64,000 nucleotides of DNA from Stentor coeruleus. Its lineage: Eukaryota; Ciliophora; Heterotrichea; Heterotrichida; Stentoridae. Both the position numbers and the translations under genes were made by a program. Below are positions 50,310 through 58,337 of this stretch, in pieces (within the stretch, counting starts at the first letter, position 1; every line of letters starts with the position of its first letter). The stretch lies in assembly GCA_001970955.1 (NCBI GenBank), contig MPUH01000177.1, forward strand, positions 1 to 64,000, in the 5' to 3' direction. The notes below the pieces were generated by a model. The model did not search any database. It was not told the origin of the DNA and saw only the letters and a list, made by a program, of their open reading frames with translations.

Positions 50310-51569
50310 ATGAGATCTCGTAGTAGGTCCCGAAGTCCTCCAATCCCTCAGTTTCCTTTGATTCTTTCATTCCCTACCTCAAAGTTCAATGAAGAGACTT
50401 CAAATGTTAAACATGAGATAGTTAAAAAATTTGACGTAGATAGGCTGCATATATCAGATGAAGTAACAATGACTGATGGGGCTTTTCGGTTTATATACAT
50501 ATATAGTGACTCGCTTAGAGCTAAAATTGATAGTCTTAGGTTGATTCTTGAAGCTATATACCCAGAAAGAGGTCAAGGTGAGGTTAATATTTCATTCCAA
50601 AACTTAATTGACCCAAGTAGTATTGTTAAACTTGCATCTAGAGGACTTAATACTACCATCCAAATCCTCCCTGATGTCAAAGGTTTCCCAGAAAGGCAAG
50701 CAAAAATCATTGGAAAACTTTCTGACATTGAAAAATCCATCAAAGAAATCCATGCTTTTTCCTTAGATAAAAAACCTAGTCCTGAACCTAAAATCCCAGG
50801 GATTGAAAAAAATAGTGCCAAATTTGTCATTGCCGAAGAGTGCGTTAGTGACTTTGTTGGAAGGGGGGAAGTTTTTATCAGAAGGCTCAAAGCTGATAAT
50901 GAAGTTGAAGTAAAAGTTGTCAATGGGCAAGGTCTTCCTTGTAAAGATACAGAAAATATTGTCGTATTAACAGGGAAACATCGCCACGTTAAGAAATCAA
51001 TAAAACAAGTTGTGACAAAAATCATCGGGTCTTTGGGGACTTCTGGGGCTTTAGAGCAAACTTTAAAAATCCTAATTTTATCTACTCACGTCAAAGAGCT
51101 CATCGGTCCTCAGGGGTCGATAATCAAAGACATCTCTAAAAAAGCAGGGAATGCAAAAATCAAAGTCCTTTCTGATAGCGAAACTGAAAAAAACCAGGAA
51201 TTTACTATAGTGAATATTGACGGATCTTTAGAATCTAAACAAGAAGCTGCATGCAAAATCTATGAAGTGCTTTACAAAGGGGAAAAACTTATTCCAAGAC
51301 CTTACACACCAGATGATGATGAAATGAAAATTTTCGTAAGTGTTCCTGACCAATACGTTGCCAGGCTTATTGGTAAAAATGGGGAAAATGTTAAAGCTAT
51401 TATGAGTAAGGCTAAATGCAAAATCAGTTTCCAAAAAGCCCCTATTGCAGAACTCCGGTCTTCTGAAGGAGAGAAAATTCGCATGTGTTTTGTTAGTGGG
51501 AATAGTTATTCTATATCCAGAGGTGTTAAATTACTTCTAGAGCAAATCTCAAAACTTGAATCGATTTAG
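50310..51569 (+). CDS. Multi-KH-domain RNA-binding protein
   Basis: 419 residues. An Arg/Ser opening (MRSRSRSRSPP) resembles splicing-factor tails. Four KH-type units can be traced: about 18-95 (degenerate), about 165-240 (KFVIAEECVSDFVGRGEVFI), about 245-325 (VKELIGPQGSIIKDISKKAG, GxxG loop GPQG) and about 335-415 (VARLIGKNGENVKAIMSKA, loop GKNG). The last two have good GxxG loops, so RNA binding is expected from them. Role in splicing, stability or translation is not decidable. Stop TAG. Confidence 0.9.
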   Translation: MRSRSRSRSPPIPQFPLILSFPTSKFNEETSNVKHEIVKKFDVDRLHISDEVTMTDGAFRFIYIYSDSLRAKIDSLRLILEAIYPERGQGEVNISFQNLIDPSSIVKLASRGLNTTIQILPDVKGFPERQAKIIGKLSDIEKSIKEIHAFSLDKKPSPEPKIPGIEKNSAKFVIAEECVSDFVGRGEVFIRRLKADNEVEVKVVNGQGLPCKDTENIVVLTGKHRHVKKSIKQVVTKIIGSLGTSGALEQTLKILILSTHVKELIGPQGSIIKDISKKAGNAKIKVLSDSETEKNQEFTIVNIDGSLESKQEAACKIYEVLYKGEKLIPRPYTPDDDEMKIFVSVPDQYVARLIGKNGENVKAIMSKAKCKISFQKAPIAELRSSEGEKIRMCFVSGNSYSISRGVKLLLEQISKLESI

Positions 51570-51735
51570 ATTATTAATATGACTAGACTTATAACACAGA
51601 CACAATAGCATTGCCTTGTGGGCCTTGCTTTTTACATCTAAACTATGGACATATGCGCAAAGATATTAAACATCAAAACAATTTTAACTATAAAAATATT
51701 TGCCGAAGAGTTTTATAATATTCTGTTATGTAAAA

Positions 51736-52737
51736 ATGGGAATCAGCTTTTCTGTCTGTGCTTGTACTCATAAGGACTCAGAGTTTAATACAGAAATGGA
51801 GCTCACATCAGGTGATCAAATCAAACAACTTGGTCAAATACGCGAGATTTTTTCCTTGAGTCCAGACCCAAAGTTTATAGCAGCAATAAAAATCCAAGCT
51901 TTATGGCGAGGTTATAGAGCTCGAAAGCAAACTAAGTATTTACTTAAAGCTTATAATTATTCATTTTCCTTAGCAGTTTATTCTCAAGAAAGTCCAAGAA
52001 AATCTAAAAGACTCAATAAACTACGAGAAAATAGAGAGGCTTTCAAGATGATTAATGGGGCTGTATATACAGGTCAATGGAAAGGTGCATATAGAGATGG
52101 CTTTGGAAAACAAGTCTGGCCGGATGGGGCATCTTATGAAGGACTTTGGATAGAAAATAAAGCTAATGGGATAGGAAAATTTATACATGCTGATGGGGAT
52201 GTATATGAAGGGAACTGGAATAAAGATAAGGCAAATGGCCTTGGGATGTATATGCAAACTAATAATTCAATATATAAAGGTGATTGGGTTGATGATGCAC
52301 AAGAAGGATTTGGTATGGAACAAGGAGCGGATAAGAGTTTTTATATTGGTTTCTATAAATCTAGTAAAAAGCATGGCTTTGGAAAGTATGTTTGGGCTGA
52401 TTCTTCGAGTTATGTTGGTTATTGGGAATGTAATAGGATTAATGGGAAAGGGGTTTATCTGTGGCCGGATGGGAGGAAGTTTTCTGGAGAGTGGAAAGAT
52501 GGGAAAATGCATGGAAAAGGAATTTACTTGTGGAAAGATGGACGGAAATATGAAGGTGAGTATTTTGATGATAAAAAACATGGGTTTGGAACTTATACGT
52601 GGGCTGATGGGAAAGTTTATACTGGGTTTTGGAAGTATGGGAAACAAAATGGGCTTGGTACTATAATTTATAGTGATAGAAGCTCAAGAGAAGGGGAATG
52701 GGATGATGGCAAACGCATATGTTGGCTTGATGAATAA
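51736..52737 (+). CDS. IQ-motif and MORN-repeat protein, probably membrane anchored
   Basis: 333 residues from ATG at 51736 (MGISFSVCAC), preferred over the in-frame ATG at 51700 because it yields Gly2 plus Cys8 and Cys10 for lipid anchoring. An IQ motif (AIKIQALWRGYRARKQ, about 50-65) may bind calmodulin or one of the EF-hand proteins. About nine MORN repeats fill residues 105-325 (for example YTGQWKGAYRDGFGKQVWPDG and YKGDWVDDAQEGFG). Such proteins mark membrane-cytoskeleton contacts. Anchor and partner are inferred. Stop TAA. Confidence 0.9.
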   Translation: MGISFSVCACTHKDSEFNTEMELTSGDQIKQLGQIREIFSLSPDPKFIAAIKIQALWRGYRARKQTKYLLKAYNYSFSLAVYSQESPRKSKRLNKLRENREAFKMINGAVYTGQWKGAYRDGFGKQVWPDGASYEGLWIENKANGIGKFIHADGDVYEGNWNKDKANGLGMYMQTNNSIYKGDWVDDAQEGFGMEQGADKSFYIGFYKSSKKHGFGKYVWADSSSYVGYWECNRINGKGVYLWPDGRKFSGEWKDGKMHGKGIYLWKDGRKYEGEYFDDKKHGFGTYTWADGKVYTGFWKYGKQNGLGTIIYSDRSSREGEWDDGKRICWLDE

Positions 52738-53201
52738 TATATAAGAAATGTTGTATGATACTTAATTCTTATTAGTTTATCAGGTATATTTAATAAAAAA
52801 AAAACTTGATATATTTTATATGATAAAAGTTTAATAATAGGAAATTATATCAATAAAAGTGTAATATTTATGTGAAATTTATGAAGATTTAACTTTAATT
52901 ATATGTGTTATTATATAAATATGATTGTTTATAGAACTTTACCTTTAACTTCTTGCCATATTATTTTGAATCCTCTTCATCTTTGCCACTTTGATAGCCT
53001 AAAAACTTTTACGAATATATATTGGGAATTTTATATTAAAATCCCGATTTCTTACTATAAAAATCCCTCTTCCAAAAAGTACTCCTATCACAGAAACTCG
53101 AGTGTCTATCAAAAATCAACACTTTTAATTTTAAATTCTCCCATTTACCCTATTATCACCCTCTTTCACATAATTTTTCATATCAAAAATAATTTTATTT
53201 A
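52738..53201. other. Intergenic
   Basis: 464 bp, AT-rich. A plus-strand frame runs to 53202 but is compositionally weak and abuts the next ATG; not called. Confidence 0.5.
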
Positions 53202-53822
53202 ATGAAATCTACTAAAGCTTTGCACACTAAAATGCCAGACCCCTATTCCGCAGTGTTAAAAAACTCAGAATTGATCAGCTCTGACAACAAAAAGACCATC
53301 AAACTCAAAAGATCAGCTTCAAGCAAAATGCAAAGTACAATAAAGCAAAACTCACCAGTTAAAGAAACCAAACAAGTAATCCTTTATCAACTTGAAGAGA
53401 TCGACAAACTCAAAAGAGAAAAGCTCGAATTAGAAACACATGTTTTTGACTTAGAAACCAAACTAAAAAAACTCAGCACTCTTCCAGGAGTACTAAAAGA
53501 AAAGGAAAAAACAATTTCAAAGCTCAAATCTTCACTGAAAAAAATCGAGAAAAAAAACGTTAAAACCTCGCTAAGTATATCTAAAGGAAACAATTCTCAC
53601 AGAAACACCCCAAAAGTTGGTTTAGACTCTTTGAGTTATGAAAATGGTTCAATAAGTTGTAGGCATCAAATCTCAAGAGTAGCAACTTCAATGCCAATAT
53701 CAAATCGGAACTCACAATGCTCTTATATTCCAACAACATTACACGATATACTTTTAAAAACAGAAAATAGTCTTAAAGATTGGAAGAAGAATTACTATAA
53801 TGCATTGAAACAAATTAACTAA
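53202..53822 (+). CDS. Small coiled-coil protein
   Basis: 206 residues. A basic, Ser/Lys-rich opening, then a coiled coil at about 65-120 (LYQLEEIDKLKREKLELE and on), then a Ser/Asn-rich stretch and a short C-terminal helix (LLKTENSLKDWKKNYYNAL). No family recognised. It ends about 110 bp before the candidate telomerase RNA, in the same direction. Stop TAA. Confidence 0.72.
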   Translation: MKSTKALHTKMPDPYSAVLKNSELISSDNKKTIKLKRSASSKMQSTIKQNSPVKETKQVILYQLEEIDKLKREKLELETHVFDLETKLKKLSTLPGVLKEKEKTISKLKSSLKKIEKKNVKTSLSISKGNNSHRNTPKVGLDSLSYENGSISCRHQISRVATSMPISNRNSQCSYIPTTLHDILLKTENSLKDWKKNYYNALKQIN

Positions 53823-53855
53823 TATATTCTTAAAACCCTAGTATATGAAAATAAA

Positions 53856-53909
53856 CATATGGGGGTATGTGATCCCATATGAAAATAGGACAATTTTTTA
53901 TAGTATAAA
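53856..53909 (+). promoter_or_regulatory. Candidate Pol III-type promoter of the structured RNA
   Basis: An inverted repeat CATATGGG (53856-53863) and CCCATATG (53874-53881) lies about 50-75 bp upstream of the expected RNA start, where snRNA-type proximal elements usually sit. A TATA-like box (TATAGTATAAA, 53899-53909) lies about 22-31 bp upstream of the expected start near 53931. Position and spacing fit an external U6/telomerase-RNA type promoter; identity is inferred. Confidence 0.45.
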
Positions 53910-53929
53910 GATATCAGGGGGATTATAAG

Positions 53930-54106
53930 GTGGGTAGTCTTGAGCATCACTCCGGCAACGCTAACACCCTAACACCAGTAGTATTGGCAAAACCTTACTC
54001 AGGTCCATTTGGATCTGAGGGCTCAGACTGGGAAGCAGATCCTATTGTGCAGCACACGCTGAGGATTTCCGATCACAGTAGGCTCTCTGCCTCCCAAACC
54101 CTTTTT
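53930..54106 (+). ncRNA. TER: Candidate telomerase RNA
   Basis: A structured, GC-richer island of about 175 nt. Bases 53961-53976 read CTAACACCCTAACACC, exactly two units of the heterotrich telomere C-strand octamer CCCTAACA, as a template should. A helix (GTCT 53937-53940 and GAGC 53942-53945, pairing with GCTC 54021-54024 and AGAC 54025-54028, one bulged T) encloses the template. A hairpin lies inside, 3' of the template: 53998-54006 with 54011-54019, loop ATTT, or alternatively a pseudoknot using ACCT 53992-53995 with AGGT 54001-54004. A long distal stem follows: 54029-54039 with 54086-54096 (10 of 11 pairs) and 54041-54049 with 54074-54082 (9 of 9, one G-U). It ends at TTTTT. Ciliate telomerase RNAs share this order, size and Pol III end. 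The two-unit template and stems are read directly; the function is inferred. The exact 5' end is uncertain by about 10 nt. Confidence 0.72.
54102..54106 (+). terminator. Pol III-type T-run
   Basis: Five Ts directly after the distal stem-loop of the structured RNA, the usual end of RNA polymerase III transcripts. Confidence 0.55.
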
Positions 54107-54752
54107 CATACTTTAAGGCTTAATTACTTCTCCCCATTCAATCAACGATTTATTATAAAGGGAAATAGTTGACTTATGTTGATGCAAGTTGTCATCTTAG
54201 ACCTACATGAGTTAATTGAATTAATTTCTTGTTAAAAGTTCACCATTACGCTTTAAAAAATTTCCTCATTTCTTCAGTGGACTTGAAAGTCTTGCCTTTA
54301 TTGTATAACTTCATGAAGAAAGAGATGATCAAACTTGGAATACTTTTGCTTTTTAGTCCTGCCTAGGTTCATGTTTTTGCAAATTAGAATCTACCAGAAG
54401 GCCTAGCATTAAAATCTGTTAATTATGCTTGATTTTATTTTCTACAAGTTCTTTACTTATTTTTTTAACATCCAAAGATAGAATCTTGCTTTTCTCTAAA
54501 CTAAATATATAATCCTTATCATTTTCTTAACTTTTCATCTTGGTATATCGTCTTACCACTTTCTAAAGGATGCCCTTCAGCAAGTCATTTGTGTAATCCT
54601 TTATCCAAAACAATAACTTTTTCTCCAAAGACTTTAAAAGTATTACCAAACTCTAGGTGAAGAGATCATGCCGAAACGAGCGGACTAAATAATTTATTAT
54701 CCTTTTAATGTAAACTTTTTCATGAGCATACGAAGCATATTATCAGTAGTTA
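54107..54752. other. Intergenic, possibly with a decayed minus-strand gene
   Basis: The minus strand shows short protein-like pieces in changing frames, such as EGHPLESGKTIYQDEKL near 54520-54580 and KYSKFDHLFLHEVI near 54310-54350, with stops between. This may be an old gene relic or chance. No intact frame or intron pattern explains it. Confidence 0.35.
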
Positions 54753-54965
54753 TTATAAAAGAGTATTTGATATACTTATCACAATTTCATCAACTTTAAA
54801 GAACTTAGCTCTTTGGATTCTTTTGAGAAAATGTTCTTCTTTTGGATTCCCAGTTGTTGATAAGATGCTATAATTGTTATCTAAAATTGTTATTGAGACT
54901 TTTGAGTCTGTTAAGGACCGAAGAGTTGAAATCCTTATAAAAGCTGAATATATGCGATTGTCCAT
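54753..54965 (-). CDS. Hypothetical protein, 70 aa, directly downstream of RBX1
   Basis: Opens with ATG at 54965, 6 nt after the RBX1 stop on the same strand, and ends with TAA. The translation (MDNRIYSAFIRISTLRSL..., later KEEHFLKRIQRAKFFKVDEI) has varied, protein-like composition and no low complexity. I recognise no family. It could be a separate very compact gene or part of the decayed region below it. Confidence 0.42.
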   Translation of the reverse strand: MDNRIYSAFIRISTLRSLTDSKVSITILDNNYSILSTTGNPKEEHFLKRIQRAKFFKVDEIVISISNTLL

Positions 54966-54971
54966 TATAGA

Positions 54972-55250
54972 TTATTTACCTAGTCTTTGGAACTCCCAAT
55001 CACGATTGTCTAATGGGCACACATGTCTTGTTTTCAACCATCTGGATATGCAGTGAAAGTGGAAAGCATGGTTACAGACTCCCCAAGCTACATTACATTC
55101 TTCTGATGTTGTAGATTGTTGATTGGCTTGACAGTCTATGCAAGGGTCATTAATATGGGTTCGGCAAATTGCGCAGTTCTCAACTTCGATATCCCAAGCC
55201 CACATAGCTACAGCATTCCACTTCTTTACTTCGAATCTTTTCCCTTCCAT
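54972..55250 (-). CDS. RBX1: RBX1/ROC1 RING-H2 subunit of cullin ubiquitin ligases
   Basis: 92 residues. The N-terminal beta strand ([21 protein letters not shown]) inserts into cullins in the family. All zinc ligands of the RBX1 RING-H2 are present: C26, C29, C37, C40, C52, C59, H61, H64, H66, C67, C78 and D81, with the unusual final Asp typical of RBX1. The linchpin region [21 protein letters not shown] is near-identical to the animal protein. It recruits the E2 to SCF and other cullin-RING ligases. The stop is TAA. Confidence 0.97.
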   Translation of the reverse strand: MEGKRFEVKKWNAVAMWAWDIEVENCAICRTHINDPCIDCQANQQSTTSEECNVAWGVCNHAFHFHCISRWLKTRHVCPLDNRDWEFQRLGK

Positions 55251-56413
55251 TTATATAAATATTTTAAAACATATAAGATCAAGAGGATTTTGAAATTTAA
55301 TTGAAGGTAGAATTGCACATCTTTATAAGTAGGAAGAAGAATTATTATAGTTATAAACTAAATTGAAGATTTATTTTTAGTGTATATAGAAATTATATAT
55401 GACTATTATACTAAGGTTATAATTTTTTAATTATGAGCTTTTAGTTTAGACATTTTTAGATCTATATAGGTTTATCTATATGTTTTGGTTTGATTCAAGA
55501 TCAAATATAATCTTAAGTATATAGTTTGAATCAAGGAGGCTAGCTATTGGCTTGTCTCGCCGGATTCAAATTGAATTAAAATTTTTGCAGGTGATTTGTG
55601 TTAGTGAGATTGAGTTGTAAGGAGATTAATAGATATAAATCAATAGATATTATAGGTTAATGTGAAATGACTTAAGTTTCTTAAGGGATTTGCATACTTT
55701 ACACTTGGTAGATTATTTCTTGGATTTTTAACTTGTGTACCTACCAGGGTATTCACCACATAACATTTGGCTAACGAGTGACATCATATTTTTTTCAACA
55801 ATAACTATTAGTTAACTATTGACAGGCTGAGGGTCAAAGCAAAGTCTTACCTCGAATATTCTTGAATCCTGTGGCATCCTAAGAAAAAAAAAACCTCAGG
55901 ATTCATCTCATCTCACCCTATCCGTTATATCCCGAACTAAAATGTGTTAAAAAACTAAGATTTTTAATTTGGTAGATGTGCAGGCTTTCCTCATGCTTGT
56001 GACATTTAAGCTTGAAGATAAGTATAATATTTTTTATTAGAGCTATAAACATCAGGAAATAAAAAACTACAATTCTAGATATTTTATTGCAAGCTAGAGA
56101 ATGGGCATTGATGAAATTTACAATACCCCTTAGCAAAATATACTTATGACACGTATTTTCAGAGAAATACATAGTGGAAACTAAAGTGGTAAAAATGCAA
56201 TAGATTAGATAAGCTAGAAATATGGTGAATAAATTATTGTAAGAAATGCACATAATGAATACATAATTATATCTCTTAGTCTAGTTAGATATACATAGAG
56301 ACAACAGAATGCAAACAATTCTATCAATTCTAATACTTATCATTTGAATTATGCTCAAAGTTAATTTTATCAACATTAATATAATAGCAAATTTGATTGT
56401 TGAATATAATTAT
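55251..56413. other. Intergenic between divergent genes
   Basis: 1.16 kb. Contains an 11-bp inverted repeat at 55864-55874 and 55894-55904 (one mismatch) around an A-run. A minus-strand frame at 55918-56253 is hydrophobic and AT-driven, and is not called. No tRNA could be folded here. Confidence 0.5.
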
Positions 56414-57097
56414 ATGGCTTCCATAGGTCAACCATTACCAGAGAGTGTTTTAAAAAATACTTCTCTTCCTCTAAAGCCGGAATCCGTTGTTTTAACAGGA
56501 AAAATTATTACTCTCGAACCAATGGATCTTGACAGAGATTTAGAGGCTCTTTACAATGTTTCAAATGGGAGCCCAGTTTCATTAGGCGAAAAAACTTATG
56601 GAGAATATGATCCTGAAGAACTCATCTGGAGATACATGTTTTATGGACCATTTCCTAACTTTGAATCATTCAGAGAAAATTATCGGAAAATGATGGAAGT
56701 GCCAAACATGCTAATCTTCACTGTTTTTGATTCTCAACATCACAAACAAATTGGAGTTACAACATTAATGAGAAATAAACCTTTTTTTTTGGTAATTGAA
56801 ATCGGACATATTTGGTACTCTCCTATAGCTCAGAGAACAGGTGCTAATATTGAAGCTTGCTATCTTCTTATGAAACATACTTTTGAGCTTGGATATAGAA
56901 GAGTTGAATGGAAATGCAATTCTCTCAATGAAAGATCAAGAAACTCAGCTTTGAAGCTTGGATTTAAATTTGAAGGTATTCATGACTATCATATGATTAT
57001 TAAAAATGTAAGCAGAGATACCGCTTGGTTTAGAATCTTAGATTACGAATGGAAAGATAACCAAAAAAGATTAGAAAATAGGCTCTATAATGCTTAG
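56414..57097 (+). CDS. GNAT-family N-acetyltransferase (RimJ/RimL-like)
   Basis: 227 residues from ATG at 56414 (MASIGQPLPES); the frame extends upstream through an Ile/Asn-rich stretch with another ATG at 56351 that looks like leader. The fold begins with VVLTGKIITLEPMD and has the acetyl-CoA region in IWYSPIAQRTGANIEACYLLMKHTF, then YRRVEWKCNSLNERSRNSALKLGFKFEG, which is the RimJ/RimL pattern (Acetyltransf_3). Bacterial relatives acetylate ribosomal-protein N-termini, others small amines. Substrate here is unknown. Stop TAG. Confidence 0.9.
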   Translation: MASIGQPLPESVLKNTSLPLKPESVVLTGKIITLEPMDLDRDLEALYNVSNGSPVSLGEKTYGEYDPEELIWRYMFYGPFPNFESFRENYRKMMEVPNMLIFTVFDSQHHKQIGVTTLMRNKPFFLVIEIGHIWYSPIAQRTGANIEACYLLMKHTFELGYRRVEWKCNSLNERSRNSALKLGFKFEGIHDYHMIIKNVSRDTAWFRILDYEWKDNQKRLENRLYNA

Positions 57098-58337
57098 AAT
57101 TTAGATAGTAATTCTTCAGGAAATTAACTTTTGGATCATATTTACTTTTAATTTTGAATTCACAGTTCACTTATTTGTTAGATAGTTTTGGAGAAAAGGT
57201 AGAAGGAAATATATATAATTATTAATCTAAATAAGATATGCTAAAATAAAATGTGCTCAGATGCTAGATATAAAAATTAATTTATATGGATAATATTATT
57301 CTATAAGCTTGACTAGAATGAAAGCTAAAATATAATATCTTCCATTATAGATTGTTTTTTAATTATCCATATGCATGAATTCTACTTCATAAACTAAAAA
57401 TCATAAGTTTATACACAATTATTTAGCTTATAATAAACCTCTTTCATAATTTTAATATGGATACCTATATTTTATTAATTACCTTCTTATTATATCTAGA
57501 AATATGAATGATGATAAAGTTTAATAAAATATCAATACAAAAATATATAAATTTCGTATATTATTTTTAACTTTCTTTACTTTTTATACAATTAATTAAA
57601 TCTTGTTTAGAGTTATTAAAAAACTATATATTATTAAAGAAAAAGTTTCTGTATATAAATCTAACTATATTTATTTAATTGATTGGCTTTCCTCTTTGAT
57701 AATATTTTTTACTTCAAATTTATTATGTAATAATTCCTATTTCTGACTTGAATAATAACACTCAGTCTACTCAAATTTTATGTTTTTTCTATCAATCTTG
57801 ATATGTATATTCAATACTCCAAAATAATGAATCATTGCAAATTATAATTTTAATAAGAATATATAAGCATAGAATGAATTTTTTGTATTAGAATGATATT
57901 TTTAAAGTTAATTTTTCTGGTATAATGAATTTTCTTAGAAATCTGTACTGAGGGTTAACTATAACGGAAGATCAACTTTAATTTCATTTAATACAAAAAT
58001 CATGCTAATTTTGATATTGTTTTATTGCTAAAAATTCATACAATTTGATATTTTATTTAAGATATTTATAGTATTAACCTATAATTCCATTTTTTATCTA
58101 TCTTAGTTGATTTATTCTAATCTAAGGCTTTCCTCATCAAAAGAGATAAATATAAAAATAACTTTAATAATTACATCCACAAAATAATATATTTTAAAAC
58201 TCTATTCCTTATAAAGCTGATATAATAAAAGTCCACAATTATATATTTGTCAAAAGAAGAAACTAAACTTTATTATCACTACTTTAAATAATATTCTATT
58301 ATGCATTAAAAATCAATTTATATCCTTATAAAAGTTA
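57098..58337. other. Intergenic between convergent genes
   Basis: 1.24 kb of strongly AT-rich sequence; no open frame, repeat or RNA structure that I can support. Confidence 0.55.

Noticed and set aside
52903-53202. Plus-strand frame of 99 codons
   Set aside because: AT-driven composition, no family, and it ends exactly at the start of the next well-supported gene.
53961-53976. Interstitial telomere or chromosome-end remnant
   Set aside because: Only two units are present, they sit within a structured, terminated RNA locus, and nearby genes continue on both sides. A telomere remnant would not explain the stems. It remains the main alternative.
53930-54172. An 80-codon open frame over the structured RNA locus (GTG start)
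   Set aside because: It has no ATG start, and the sequence is explained better by paired stems, a telomere-like template and a T-run than by a protein.
55541-55600. Possible tRNA (GGATTCAAAT resembles a B box)
   Set aside because: No acceptor stem, anticodon arm or T-arm could be folded around it on either strand.
55737-55760. Resemblance to the U1 snRNA 5' end
   Set aside because: The segment does not contain ACTTAC, which must pair with the 5' splice site, and no U1 fold follows.
55918-56253. Minus-strand frame of 111 codons
   Set aside because: Hydrophobic, Ile/Phe-rich composition expected from AT-rich DNA; no domain and no convincing start context.
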